This document shows positions 49,921 through 62,944 of a DNA stretch of 64,000 bases, piece after piece. The stretch's first letter is position 1; every line of letters begins with the position of its first letter. The notes beneath the pieces were generated by a model. The model was not told the DNA's origin and searched no databases. It saw only the letters and a program-made list of their open reading frames with translations. Source of the DNA: Austropuccinia psidii (taxonomy: Eukaryota; Basidiomycota; Pucciniomycetes; Pucciniales; Sphaerophragmiaceae); NCBI GenBank assembly GCA_023105745.1, contig JALGQZ010000002.1, positions 45,064,997 to 45,128,996 on the forward strand, given 5' to 3'. Made by a program: the position numbers and the translations under genes.

Positions 49921-51640
49921 AATTACTCCATAATTACTAATTATCAAGTTTTGGATAGAGATATTAAAAAAGGGATTGAACAAAGAATGGAAATACTTCC
50001 AGAAGCAAAATTGGTAGAATCAGAAGATGACTTGAAGTTATGTCAAAAGAATAATAGAAATTGGCAAGATAAATATAAACAAGTAAGAAGATTTGAAGGC
50101 ACATAAGAAGAATAGTTATCAGAAAATACACAAAGTATAGCTGGAATTAGCATTTTAGAAGAATTTAATGATGCCTAAAAGCAAATATGCTATTCTTCTA
50201 ATATTTCACTTTTAAGCTCAACTGATTTATTTAATCAAAATCAAGGAATTACTTCCAGATTAATGAATGACTCCCAGAATCAAAATAGAGTACAGGAAGA
50301 CATACCAGAGTATGGAGGAGAGGAAGATTATTTAATACTTCCAATGATAACATTTAAGGAACTGTAAGATTATGAGCTAGATTCACCAATAATTAAAACC
50401 AAATATCTTTAAGAACTACCTGGCTTCAATCTTACAAATGTTAATTTTTCCAAATTACTAACCACTATTGGAAGAGAGGCCTTATTGATATTATAAAATG
50501 AAAATAGAAGGACTGTATCACAAAATGTTATGGGCTTGGAAAGACTTGAATCTACAAGGATTGGGAATCTTGGGCGGAACTATTTTCTGGTGGGACTTTG
50601 GGTATATGTTTATTCATGAAGTCAAAGGTCTTGTTTCAGAATGGAAAGCAAATCCACATAGAGAAAAATGTAGTAAGATATTTGGAGAGAAATTGAAAGG
50701 CATGTCTTTTAGTAATTTGTAACAGAAGGTTGAATATTTCTCAAGAATAACTGAAGTAAGAATGTATCAATCACCAATCCAAAAAACCCATAAAAATAGT
50801 AAAATAATGAAAAATCCCCTAAAAAGAATTTTGCTTTCATATCTGTATCTGTATCAGGGAAATGACCTCCTTCCCTATCAAAGAGGAATTTCAAATCATT
50901 CAAACTAACTTATAGAAAAATCCTGTTTAAACTCTCCCATAACTCAGTGGCAGTTCCTTCCTTCCTTATCAAAGAGGAATTATTCTCTTATCTCAAAACT
51001 CAATAATCTCACCAAAACAACAAAAGGACCTAGAAAGTCATGGATGCCAAGCTTACACATGAAAAGGAATTGGAATGCAATCTTGGTTGGAAGGAAAAAG
51101 GATGGACAGATTTACATTTCAAAATTATAGAAATTATAGAAGACATCAATTACTCGGGAAAACCATTTGTTGAAGAAGAAGAACATTTCTTTCAGATATG
51201 GCTCCCATACTTAGAATTTGAAGAATTTTTGAATTTTCCAAAAACACTTAAACACAATCAAGAATCTAAAGATTAAAAATAGCTTCCATGATTCTCTCTG
51301 TCAATACTGGAATCTTTAGAATTACTTACATATGATGGTATCAAAGGAAATTCGGGAAACATATATTGGGAAGAGGATACATTAAAAGATGTAGAATAGA
51401 GAAGAAAAGTATATGTTGGGGATTTTAAAGCCTCAAGAGGAATGTTTTGGATTTATTGGACATACCAGAAGGAAGAAGTTTGTGGAAGTGTGGAAATTAT
51501 GTAATTTAAAAGGCCAATTGGGATGTTTTGTCAGAAGAGGTGTTTATACCTGGAATTATTAGTCTCAAGGAAAATGATTATAATATCAATAAGTATTGTT
51601 GAAACTTTGTTTGGGGAAAATTATTTGTAAAAAAAATCAA
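49921..51640 (+). pseudogene. Decayed coding region of unknown origin
   Basis: Plus-strand protein-like segments follow one another through stops: DRDIKKGIEQRMEILPEAKL, GISILEEFNDA, SLLSSTDLFNQNQGITS, RVQEDIPEYGGEEDYLILP, a Trp-rich piece at 50498-50722 (LWAWKDLNLQGLGILGGTIF) and an acidic frame at 51040-51276 (MDAKLTHEKELECNLGWKEK). I recognise no domain. The Gln/Asn/Glu-rich character recalls gag-like or disordered proteins, but that is only an impression. It may be one decayed transposon ORF. Confidence 0.4.
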
Positions 51641-51969
51641 AGAAGAAAAAAAAGACTCATATCAAAACTCATGAAACAGCTTGCACAAGGGATTCAGAAG
51701 ACTATTATTCATGAATTTAAAGAAAGGAAGAAAATATAAAAAATTCAGGCTATGTATAAGTATTCAAGAAAAGATTTCAAATTTTGAAGTCTTCAAAAAA
51801 AAATTCAAACTACAAGTATCTCAATTCCATTCAAAAAAAAAGAAAAACAGGGGTGGTTATCTGTTGTTATGCCACCTCATACTAAAAAATGGCACAGGTT
51901 TGGGAAGTGTGGGCCCCTAGGCCTTTATTAATTTTATTTTCCTTTTTTGAAAAAAATAAAAAACAATGA

Positions 51970-52410
51970 AAAGAGGGTGTGCAGATACAGAAAAAGAAGA
52001 TACAGATAGCTCAAAATGTCAATATTATGACAGCCATTCATAATTTGGTTTATTGAGACAGGAAAAAATAAAATATGGAAAGGAAAACAAGAAGCAATGA
52101 ATAACCAAAAAAAACTAGGCTGTTCAGATATAGAAAATGAAGATAGAAGAAGTTCAAAATGTCAAGAAAAAACTATATCAAGACAGGGAAGAAAAACCAA
52201 CCAAACAAGCTAGGCCATTCAGATACAGAAAAGGAAGATCAAAGAAGTTAGAATATCAAAATTATGACCACTGGTCATAATTTGGTCAGTTGAATTCAGA
52301 AAAGGAAAGCAAACATTATATGGATAGGAAAAAACAAGTAACCAAACAAGAAAAGGTATTCAGATACATTAAAAGAAGACACTGGAATGTCAAAATTATT
52401 ACTCACAGCC
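51970..52410 (+). repeat. Four-copy degenerate tandem repeat, about 110-135 bp unit
   Basis: The motif TTCAGATACAGAAAA, followed by GAAGA and later AATGTCAA, recurs near 51980, 52112, 52222 and 52355. The copies are diverged. Confidence 0.6.
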
Positions 52411-52714
52411 AATCAGAAATGTATTTTCATTTATGGCACAATCAAAAAAAGATCACACACACAGGTATACTGGATAACATGAGCCCAATATATTGGTTTA
52501 GCCACTCTTTGATGTACTGCCATACATCCACCTCAGAAATTCCAATTCAACACAGTAATGATAGATATGAAAGTGGCTGTGGGCCCCCAAATATAGCCAG
52601 AATATTATTCAATTAGTCCTAACAGATCACCATAGCTCAACAGGTACTAGGCCATCAGTACAGAGCACCCCCCACAGAGTGATGATAATAATGCCAGAAT
52701 GATTGTAGTTTGAC

Positions 52715-52799
52715 AAAACTGCTGCCAGAGTCAGGAATCAAACCCAGGACCTTGGAGGAAGTTTAAAGAAACCCAGAATCACTAACACTACACCATTAC
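52715..52799 (-). repeat. tRNA-derived SINE-like sequence
   Basis: On the minus strand TGGTGTAGTGTTAG (about 52795-52782) resembles a tRNA D-arm / A box. GGTTTGATTCC (52744-52734) resembles a B box, GGTTCGANTCC with one mismatch, at tRNA-like spacing, followed by CTGACTCTGGCAG. The middle does not fold into an evident anticodon arm, so I call it a SINE head or tRNA relic, not a working tRNA. Confidence 0.5.
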
Positions 52800-53108
52800 A
52801 AAATTTAACATCCCTCCTCAAATTGAAACCTCATTCAACATTACTCCTCAATTTAATCGATCCTCAAAAAAAAATTCAACAGAAAAAAATTATACAACAG
52901 AGAAAAAAAAATTGTCCACATCAAATGAAAAAAATATTTTCTTACAATAAATAAAAATTCAACATAAAAAAAATTACAAAATAAAAAAAACAAAAAAAAA
53001 TTTCAACATAAAATTTTCTTTACCAATAAATGAAAAAAATAATGATAAAAATGAATACAATAAAAAGTCTTGATTAACATAAAGGATAAAAAAAAAGATC
53101 AAATAAAG

Positions 53109-53207
53109 AAGGCTAAAATTAGTCTTTGTATGACTTTAAACTACAGGGTAGCAACCTGAAGGCTAAAATTACTCCCTGTATGACTTAAAGCTAAAGGGTA
53201 GCTGTCA
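53109..53207 (+). repeat. Tandem duplication, about 50-bp unit
   Basis: AAGGCTAAAATTA ... GTATGACTT ... GGGTAGC occurs twice in a row, with several differences. A second weak B-box-like site (GGTTTGAGTCA, minus strand 53223-53213) lies just beyond. Confidence 0.6.
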
Positions 53208-53229
53208 GCCTGTGACTCAAACCCAGAGC

Positions 53230-53704
53230 ACAAGCATGACAGCCAAAAACCATAAACCAATGGTAAAGCCAAGATACCACCAAAAAATAGAGCTGAGACA
53301 AATAAGCTCAAAAGGTATCAAACAAAAGAGGAAACCCCCACTTTCCAAATACACAAGTCCCACCATCATAGGACAAAGAATAACCTAGTTATTCCTGCCC
53401 AAAGTGCTTTCTGAGCATAAACCTTAATTTTCACCTCTCATCTGAAATCCCAAGGAAAAGGCTTAACCCCATCAAATGGCTATTTAGAATAAAGCTCTAA
53501 GTCAGGGATATCCAATTGTACTAGCCAAATTTTGCTAGCACAAGAATTACAGAAGTTATGACCAAAATAAGGTCAAATAAGGGCGAATACAAGAGTCACC
53601 TCCAATCTAACTTCTACAGTTTGAGTGTGAGATACCTGAAGTTGGTCTTTTTGGAAAGATAAAAATGAGAGCCTTATGATGGTGCCATCCATTTCTCCAT
53701 ATCT
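53230..53704. other. Spacer before element D
   Basis: No gene recognised. The five bases before the LTR are TATCT, the candidate target duplication; the partner lies outside the window. Confidence 0.4.
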
Positions 53705-55491
53705 TGTAAGGTGTGGATATGAAACTTTGATTAAAAATCAAGTACTTTTCCTGTCCTCATAATTTTTATGAGGTAAAATATAATTAAAAATAGTGTGAAG
53801 TAGTAATTTCCAGAGAAAAAATGCCAATTTTATTGCTTTTAAATTTATAAGTATAAAACAATGATATTATGAAGATTTATTGATTTATCAACAATAAAAA
53901 TTTATCCAAAAATACTCTACAAGAGATATTTAAGGCTACAAAAGAAATTTCTTCAAGAGCAATTTCAATTGGAATTAATTGAGCAAAGAGCTGCAAGCAA
54001 TTAACTAGAGAACAAAGTCTTTAAGAAGATATTTCAAGAGAAAACATGCCCAAAAGTGACCAGAGTGAATTTGGAAACAAAATGACAAAGTTAACAGTAA
54101 TGAAAGATGTTTTAATTCACTTATGGGGTGGTTCAAGGGGTAAAAATGATTATAAGAGTTCTAAGAAATGAGTATAATGATTTTTTCATGTGTTTAAAAG
54201 TTTTGAAAATGTTTTAAAAAGGGTGGTTGGAATATTTTATTGATTAATTTAATGGTGTTTAAACTAATCATAAAAGGAAAGGATTCTAACATGAAGAGAA
54301 AAGTGGGGCAAATAAGACATTCTTTTATAGCCATCAACTTTCTTACTCCAAAAGTAAAATTTACTCTTGTCATTTGTGGAAAACACTCTGACAAAAGAAA
54401 AGCCAATTATGACATCATTGAACCCTGGTTTAGACCAAAAAAGGGCTGGTTTTAGCCATTTTAGACCCTTAAATAAGCCATTACTATAGTAATACCTGGT
54501 CTAGAGCCTTCAAAACACCTCAGAATATGTGTTAGAGACGTGGAAACCAGTTAAAACAATTTTTACTAAGATTGTTTTAATCTCTTGGCAACAGTTAAAA
54601 CTGCCCTGGTGGTATCAAAACCTCATCATCAATTGAGTCACAGACCCTGTGACTCAATTCCAGGCCAAAAGTGATGAACCTTTGCATAGATTTTGACATC
54701 CCACTCCTGTCAGCAAGGAATTTGGTGGTCTGGCTCCCCCTTGGAGCTAGAGTACCTTTTCCCCCCAGAATTCATCTTTTCAATTAATTTTTTCTTTAAT
54801 TCCTCATCATTTAATACACTTGTAATTTGCACATACAATTCAATTGAGTTTTACAGTACACAACTGTAATGATTGATACCTCATATGTAAATTACAGTTC
54901 ACTTACGTAATACATGCGCACATTTTGACATTTCAATTGAAAATAATTCAATTTCTCATAGCTTCTAAACTACGCACAACACCTCAACTTTAACACAAAA
55001 GTTGATGGTTAACACCACATGTGGTGTGAATTAAATAAAGGTTTTGAGAATTTTCAACTTTTTTACAGAAAATACTAAAAACTTAATTTAAGCTTATTTA
55101 GAGTTGAGTTACAGAAATTTTACCCAGATGTGACCCCACCTTTTTTTTATGAGGAATCCATTGGTGAAGTAATTTTCTTAAGTTTATTTATTGGATAAAA
55201 ATTTATAATATATTCTATGTCAAGTTTTACCAAAAATATTTTAATTTCATTAATTTTATTAAAAATTCATTTTTACTTCATTTTTTGAAGTAAACATGCA
55301 TTTTCACAATTTTAAAATTTAATGTAATTTTTATTTTAAATTGAAATTAAATTTTTATTTTTGTATATAAATTTGTATTTATATTTCAGTTTTCATTTTG
55401 ATAATATAAATAAATTTATTTTATTTATATTTATATCTTATTTGGTTATTTGTGGTCTTTTGGGTATATGAAAATACCCCCAAGGCTTACA
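53705..55491 (-). repeat. 3' LTR of element D, family 1
   Basis: 1787 bp. In element orientation it starts TGTAAGCC, where other copies have TGTGAGCC, and ends CACCTTACA. The dyad at 54631-54659 has perfect 13-base arms. Confidence 0.9.
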
Positions 55492-55511
55492 TCCTCCCTA
55501 AAAAAGGAATA
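55492..55511 (-). other. Polypurine tract of element D
   Basis: The minus strand reads TTTTTTAGGGAGGA before the LTR. Confidence 0.6.
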
Positions 55512-57235
55512 TTACTTTGTAATATTGTTATTTCTAGTGTGTCTGAACCTTCTGAGAAGCTTAGTAGCTTAAGGTTTGTCCTCTTCTGGTAACCATTCAT
55601 CTTCACAAGTTGGGTCACTGTACCTAACAAGGTATTCCCTTGCTTTATTTGTTCTCAACTTTCTTTCTTTGAGAACTTTGGTAATCTTTTTAATACCAGA
55701 TGATTCAATAGGAGGTATAACTTGGGGAACTTTATTCCTCAAAGGAAATTTTTCAGCATAACTAGATTTACATGGCTTTTTCCAGCTCACTGGAAATGTA
55801 GGATGCATATTGCTAAGTTCTTCAGATAATTCTACTTCAACAGCATTTTCTCAATGAACGGCCTTAATAATGAAAGGTCCTGCAAAGGAATATTTGAGTT
55901 TTTTACATTCTTTGATGTTATTGAAGGCAGTGGTGTATACAAGTACCAAATACCCCACTTTGAAATCTGGAGTGGCATGAGACTTGTCCCACATGTCCTT
56001 AGCATATGCAAAAGAGTCTTCCATGCACCTTACTACATGCTTTCTAGCTTTTTCTAGCATTCCTTTGAGGCTAGCAGCTTTAGGATGTATTTCAACCAAT
56101 TCTTTCCTCAAGGAATCTTGAGGTAATTTGGGATTCCATCCTTTTTCTAGAATAGCAGGAGTTAGATTGGTACTGGCATGGATGGATGTCTTATATGCCA
56201 ATTCTAGTGCTGGTAAAAGAGTACACCAATTATGGGTAAATAAATCACAATCTTTGAATTCAAGGCCATATGCACAAACTCTTCTTACCATATCTTCCAA
56301 GGTTTGGATCATCCTTTCAGCCAGACCATCAGTTTGTGGGTTGTAGGCTGTAGGGAGAGATCATTTTGTCCCAAATAGTTGGTGAAGATTTGTCCATAGT
56401 GCTGAGGTGAATTTGGAATCTCTGTCACTAATGATGTGTGTGAATATGGCAGTCCATGATATTGCTCTATTCCATATCAGAAGAGCTGTATCCCTGGCTA
56501 TATCATCCTTGTGACATGGTAGTAAGATTGGAGTCTTACTAAATCTGTCAACAATCACTAGGAAAGCATTATAACCTCTTTCACCCTCTGGTGGAAGGCC
56601 AGTTACCCAATGCATATGGACAATTTCCCAAGGTCTTCTGGGTTCTTGGATCTTGATCATATTTCCAAGTCTTTTGCCAGTGGATTTATTTGCTTTTTGA
56701 CATCTGTAACAGGTTTTTCAATACTATGCAACATATTTCTGCCACATTGGCCACCATATGCAGGTTTTTATTTTTTTCTCTTGTTCTGTCCTCAGACAGA
56801 TGTCCTGAAACAGGGCTGTCATGGCACTCTTTAAGTACAAGATTCATTAAGGACCTGTCCACAAATGTCATAACACATGTATGCTTAGTTCTGTGGAATA
56901 TTATACCATGCAGTAAGTGGAATCTTCCTTCATCATATGATTTTCTCCATATCTCATCTAACACATCTATCAAAGAATTGTCTTTACAGTCCTTAGTAAG
57001 TAATTGGCATAAAATGCTACAATTTTTATCCTGAGTATAACTGTTTCTTACATCCTGAAAGAAAGTGGTGTTCAGGTCTATAACACTGATTCTTTCTATG
57101 GGGATTTGTGGGGAATCTTCCTCCGGAACATAAGCAGGATTATCAATATTATTTGGTAATGGCCATCTTCTCAGTCCATCTGCATTTTTATTAGTATTCC
57201 CATTTTTATGAACAATGGTCATATTGCCCCTATAC
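55512..57235 (-). pseudogene. Integrase and chromodomain-like tail of element D
   Basis: In minus order it has the RNase H-integrase linker ([13 protein letters not shown]), [16 protein letters not shown], a zinc region broken near 56690-56720, the core with HMHWVTGLPP where the first catalytic Asp is His, ISDRDSKFTSALW, and YNPQTDGLAERMIQ with the Glu. Then come a long open stretch, KVGYLVLVYTTAFN and EYLVRYSDPTCEDEWLPEEDKP. A stop there replaces the Glu before ATKLLRRFRHTR, and the final stop is at 55514-55512. The frame is also shifted near 56350. Confidence 0.85.
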
Positions 57236-58700
57236 TCTTTTATGACTATTTGTCATCTGATCATATGCCTGTTAGGAGTCTTCATGTTGAAGGGTGACTT
57301 AACAGCAGTATAATCTGTTATTACTCCAAAAAAACATCTTTCAAGAAAGTAATTGGGTTTTTCTAAGTCCCAGACAAGGCATATAAGCTCTATCTGACTT
57401 GCCCCATATCTAGATTCAGTTGGTTTATTTGCTTGGATATTAAGCATATGGGTGCTTCCACAGGTTTATTATTGATAATCTGTAATTGATGAAGTGCAGC
57501 ACCAAGACCATCTCCTGATGCATCAATATAAAGCTTAAACAGCAGCTTAAGTATGGAATCAGTAAGAGTGGAGCAGTGGTCAAGGCTTGTCTCAAAGATT
57601 TAAAAACCTTGAATCTGTAAACAGTCATTTCAAATACTGTGTCTTTGTCACATAATTTGTCAAGAGGTCTTGCTATGGATGCAAAATCTTTAATATGCTG
57701 TCTTTAATAACCTCAAAACCCCAAAAATGACTGGATTTCTACTTTGTTCTGAGGAATAGATCTCAGTAGTACTGCTGCAACCTTGTTTTTGTCAATGCCA
57801 AGGGATAAACCAGATACTAAATGTCCCAGTGCTTTAAGTTCTTTAAATCCAAAAGGGCATTTCCTCAAAAAGATTTTCATGTTGACAGATTGAATTTTTT
57901 TTAAAACTCTGGATAATCCGTATATATGTTCTTCCCAGGTCTTGGAACAGACAATAATATCATCAATGTAAATGATTAACCATCCTTCTGGAAGTTATTC
58001 AGGGAAGACTTCATTAATCATTCTTTGGAAGTGTAAAGGTGCATTCTTGTTACCAAAAAGGCATCCTTAAATATTAATAAACTCCACAATGAACAATAAT
58101 CCTCAAGTATTTTCTTGCCCTTGGTGTCACCACATTTTGATGAAAACGTTTAAGGGCATCCATGGTGCTTATATAAACTGCCTGGGATGTTTGAGTAAGG
58201 GAAATTTTTATTTCTGGTATTGGGTACCTGTCTGGAACAGTGTAAGTGTTCAGAGCTCTAAAGTCTCCAACCATTCTGGATTTTCCATTATGTTATTCCA
58301 CTATGACTGGTGTAATTACTTCTACTTCTTGATTATGGCCAACCTTTTGGATTACCCCAAGGTCTAGAAGTTCTTTGATATGAATTTCCAGAGCTTCTCT
58401 TGATTTAGGACTTGCTGCATATGCAGGTTTTCTTAAGAGTGGTGAATAAGGTCTCTCAATATTAAGGATGATGTCAACTTCATGACCAATAATTGCCCCC
58501 AAAGGTTCTTTGTCTGATAAAAATGCTTCTCTGTGGTCATATAAAAGGGCAGAAAGTTCATTTTCCTGATTATCAGTCAGATGAAGGCTTATTTCAGCTT
58601 CATTTTACTGTTCAAATTTGAATCTTTCCAGCTCCAAGCTGACTAGTGCTACTTTATTTACTGTAATTTGTCTTTTAAATGGTAAGAAGGCAAATTTTTG
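57236..58700 (-). pseudogene. Reverse transcriptase and RNase H of element D
   Basis: RT motifs in minus order: ERPYSPLLRKPAYAASPKSR, VIVE, MVGDFRALNTYTVPDRYPIP, MDALKRFHQNVVTPRARK, and IYIDDIIVCSK with the intact active site at 57970-57959. Then [14 protein letters not shown] and the RNase H parts (RQ replaced near [20 protein letters not shown]). Stops and shifts lie near 58075, 58290, 57710 and 57440. It is better kept than the RT of B. Confidence 0.85.
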
Positions 58701-58832
58701 ATGCTTATTGTCTCCAATAGTAAAGTATCTGTCCTTGTTGTTATGTAAGTCTATTCCATACATGATCAAATAGTCATTTCCCAATATAAAATGGGTACTA
58801 GAGCAATTTTACATAACAAAAAATTCAACCGT

Positions 58833-60697
58833 TGTGGAACTCCTTTTAGTGTGGGATTGGATAAGGCAGTCCTTGAGGGGGAAATCACAGGTAAACAGTT
58901 TTGAATTGCTGAAATAATCCTGTAACCAAGGGTGCTAATGGTGTTTTAGCTGCCCCTCTGAATATACTAAACAATCTCCCTACAGAGCTCACAAATCAAT
59001 ATTTAAGATTGTAGCTTTACAACTGGAGAAGACTTTTTAGCAGTCTCTATCAGACCTATTCAATAATCAGATAAGTAACTTATAAGTTAAAACAGTATAA
59101 AATATAATTTTTAAATAATAATATAAGATAATTTCAAGGGTAAAACCTTAATAGTATAAGAGGTTGATTTAATATAATAGTAATAATATATATTTTAAGG
59201 GGTAAGTTCAATTTGATGTTATATATGTTATAATAATTAATGGTTTGAGAGGGTAATTGTTAATATAATATAATAATAAGACCTTGAATAATTTATTGGT
59301 AAGGTATTGTTCAATATAGAGTGGATTTTTGTTAAATATATAAAAGATATAATTTAATATAAGGGTAGGGTTTTTTATATATATAATAATATATAGTTGT
59401 AAGGTTGGGTTTTTTTATTATGAAGATATAATAAGACTTTTTTTTGTTTATAATGTAAAGGTTATGGGGATACACTCAATATTATGAGTATTATTGATAG
59501 TATTATAATTATAAGACTAATAATTTAAACATAGGGTGGATTAATAATATTAGGTAGACCTTCTGTTAACTACTATTAATTAGAAATCACTATGAATTAA
59601 ACCTATAAGTCTATAATACTTTAAATAAAATAACTAGATTATCCTACTAGTAAGGGATGGAAGAATTATTCTCCTTCTTGGTATATAATTCCTTTTTAAT
59701 AATAATACTAGGTTGACCTACTAGTGAGGGATGAATAGTTATTCTCCTTCTTGGTATATAGCTAATTGGATTCATGGGGAAAAGAGGAAAGAAATGAGGG
59801 AGAGAGGACCTTTATTTATATTCTTTGGGCTCTCCATAGAGGCACTCAAAAACAAGGGACTTAGAATTTTTCCACTTCTTTTGGCTGGGATAATTTCTTT
59901 CTAGTGGTGAGATATCATTTGTTTGGTTGGTTGCACCAATTTATGTATGATTATGTAACCTGAGATGTTTTTGCTGGTGAGGAATTTTGAGATGGTGTCA
60001 TTTCTTCCAGGGATTGCACCATTTTTTTGGTTTGTTGCACAGTTTTTGGTGGTATGAGATGATTTTGTACAGTTATTGCACCATAGGTCTGTGCATTGTT
60101 TGAACTTTAGGTGGAGAATTATGTGTATTGTGGGGATTCTGTTTGTCCTGTATGGAATTTAACTTTTCTTTATCTAACTTAATTCTGTTTTTAATCTATA
60201 TTTACTGGCTTATCAGGTGGCTGTGCTTGTGTTTCCACAGATATGCTGTGTAATTTAAGGTTTTTGATGGATTTTCCTTGCATAAATTAATTGATTTCTT
60301 TTCTTTCTGTCTTGTGACTGTTGATTAATACAGTTTTAATTTATTCCTTATTGAATTTTCCTCAGGTTAATAACTGAATTGCTGAGTAATCCAAAGGTTG
60401 AGCAGAGCTAGGGTAACTTGAGTGTCACACTACCCCTTTCACTGGTAACTTTAAACTTCTTGCTAACTTGTCTTTTTTCTTTTCCTTCTTTTATTGTTAT
60501 TCTTGTAATCAAATGGACCATTCTTCCAGGATTTGCTTATGGGATTATACATGCTGATGACCTTCAATCCATTATATTGCTAAATTCCTCTATTATAATT
60601 GATTAATTCTTGATTCTTCTTTGTTATTTCTTCAATTTTATAGCCTTATAAATAAAATTTCACTTGAAACTGGGCCATTAAGGTATGGAATACCACA
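58833..60697. mobile_element. 1.87-kb TG...CA insertion in element D (solo LTR candidate)
   Basis: The ends are TGTGGAACTCC and GGAATACCACA, near-inverted over 11 bases. CCGT flanks both sides, or ACCGT if the last A is counted as duplication. Removing it rejoins the protease frame (RITV then EFFVM). It is AT-rich, without coding sequence, and has a 74-bp-spaced tandem duplication (59634-59692 and 59708-59762, both with TTATTCTCCTTCTTGGTATA). A solo LTR of another retrotransposon fits best. Confidence 0.7.
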
Positions 60698-60701
60698 CCG
60701 T

Positions 60702-61037
60702 GATTCTTAAATTTCCATTAATATGTGGAAATATGACATTGGTCTCAAAGATTCCCGATGCTTTCATTGGATTACTTGCACTATTGAATTTTATGCCGTC
60801 AATTGGTAACAATTGGTCTTCAAAATTTGGTACACAAGTATTAAGAAAAGATTTTCCAACACAAGAGAAGAAGGCTCCTGGTTCAAGTAAAAGTTTGGTG
60901 GGTTTGTTATCAATTACCAATTCTGTTATACAGGAGTTAACAGATGTATAACCTTTTCCTCTGTTTGGTTTGGTTTTCATAAGTTGTGCATCTTGAATCT
61001 TTGACAAAGAAAGTTGATCATTTCTTAATTGTGGCAA
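60702..61037 (-). pseudogene. Protease region of element D
   Basis: The minus strand reads NRGKGYTSVNSCITELVIDNKP, then LLLEPGAFFSCVGKS. The catalytic Asp of DPGA (seen in B) is Glu here, which should inactivate the enzyme. The frame runs to RITV, where the 1.87-kb insertion cuts it, and continues at 58828 downward with FFVM (then a stop) NCSSTHFILGND. Confidence 0.8.
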
Positions 61038-62932
61038 GTGGGAATAAGAGTCATGATGTTAAAAGTGGCATTGATATTTTCTATATCTTTTGAAGATTCA
61101 GAAAATATTGATGACTTATCATCTGAGTTTTCTTCAATTATATTATCATCTTTTTCAATTTCAATTTCATTGATTTTCCCCCTCTTTGGACATGTATGGG
61201 CTAAGTGGGTGGTTCTTTGGAAAATATGGCTCTTTCTGATTATATCTGCAGATTTATACTTAACATTATTAGAATTTTCTTTGGGATTTTTGTTCACAGA
61301 ATCTTTCCAAGGTGTATTGAGCCTGGTTTTGAGATTCACCCTACTAGAAAAAATCCTGGTTCTAGTGGTTACTTCTTCTAATATATGAGTAATATCTTCT
61401 GCTGAAGATTGTTCCGTAGTCCTGCTTTTGACACCATGCTCTAAGTCTCCTCCGCATTGTCTCAGGATCTTTCTGTGGATCATAAATTCTGACATGTCAG
61501 GATACAATTCTGTTAATACTTCTTTTTGTTGGCAAAACCATGGTAAAGCTTTGTCTTTATCAGCATTAAGTTTTGAATATTTAAAGGCTGTTTCGACTTT
61601 AAGACTCCAAGCATCATTGGCACATTTGTTGATAATTTGGGTTTTCCACCAAGTCCAACTTTGGTGTCCATGTGCTTGTCTTAATTGGATATACCATCTG
61701 TGGGCTTCTCTGGTAAACAAGGTGTTAAATCTTGCTGTTACCAATATGTCAGGTAATTCAAAATGATCTTTAATGATGTAACTACCTCTGATGAATTCCA
61801 TGTTGTCATATTCTCCTTAGCCACTGAAGTGAGGCCATTCTTTAAGTTTTGGTACTTCTTTCAGGAGTGCTTGGCCCATTGATGGTTCCAAGTTATGAAA
61901 AGAAGTGGAAAATTGATTTTTTAACTGAAATTTTTCAACCTTCAATACTTGTGGATTTGGAATTCTTGCACCCTCATTTTGATTCAGAGGTGTAGACATT
62001 CTTGGTAAGGTGTTCAGTATTTGTTCAATATCATTCATTTTACTGTTGCTACACCTTTGGGAATTTCTGCATTCATGTTGGAAGGCTTGTATTAAATTCA
62101 TTAGTTCAATTCTATACTTGTCTTTTTTATGTGTCAGTTCTTGACATAACTCTGTTTGTCTTGTATTACCAGCAGTGACTTGATTCAATTTGATTGTTAA
62201 TTTTGATACTTCTTCTTGTGAAGCATCAAAACCTACTTTCAAGCCAATTGTATATGTCATTACTTCAGTAAATCAATTTGAAATGTCATCAAGGACTTTC
62301 TTGTTATCTGTATTGATGATATTTATGGCTTGTTTAATTCTTGTTTCAATTATGTCATCAATATTGAGTTTAGAATATTTGTCTGTTAATTCTTTGATAA
62401 TGGCAGATTGTTCATTTATCTTATTTCCAAAAGAATTTTTATGATTAGTGGTTTTAATTGTTCTCAAAACCTTCTCAAAACACATAAGTGTTTCATTTAT
62501 TTGGCTCAGACTTAAGTTGTTTGTTTTACAATTGTTACAAATGGATGAATTTTTATCAGAAAAATGAGTTTGTATGTCATTTATAGCTTTATACAACTCT
62601 GGGATAGAATCAAAAATGTCAGAACTCATTTCTGAAATTTTAATCTGGCTTACTCCTTTTTCTGTACTTCCATCATTGTTCTGGCCATCTGAAATAAATT
62701 TTCCATGGCATCCTGCTGAATATTTTGGATTCTGTAGCCCTGGCTGTAAGGTTTTGTCGCTGGTGCCTTGCCTTTGCCCTTGTTTTGAGCTTGTGGCTGC
62801 CTTTCCATGTTGGAATTTCTGCTGCTGGCTACTGGGGCTGTTTTTGGGACTTGCTTGGGTGGTGGAGGGTTGTTTTCCCTCCATTCTGCTGTTAAAAGCA
62901 TCATTTTCTTCTTTTCCATCGATGGATGCCAT
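61025..62932 (-). pseudogene. Gag of element D, middle and C-terminal parts
   Basis: Three long frames (62932-62273, 62260-61817, 61801-61025) cover a Gln/Ser-rich segment, a coiled-coil-like segment (IDDIIETRIKQAINIINTDN), PKLKEWPHFSG, MEFIRGSYIIKDHFELPD, HQSWTWWKTQIINKCAND and a knuckle in which two Cys are lost (SHIFQRTTHLAHTCP). Only single breaks separate the frames, so this is the fullest gag here. It would form the particle shell; the knuckle would bind RNA. Confidence 0.85.
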
Positions 62933-62944
62933 CCATTGAGTAAA

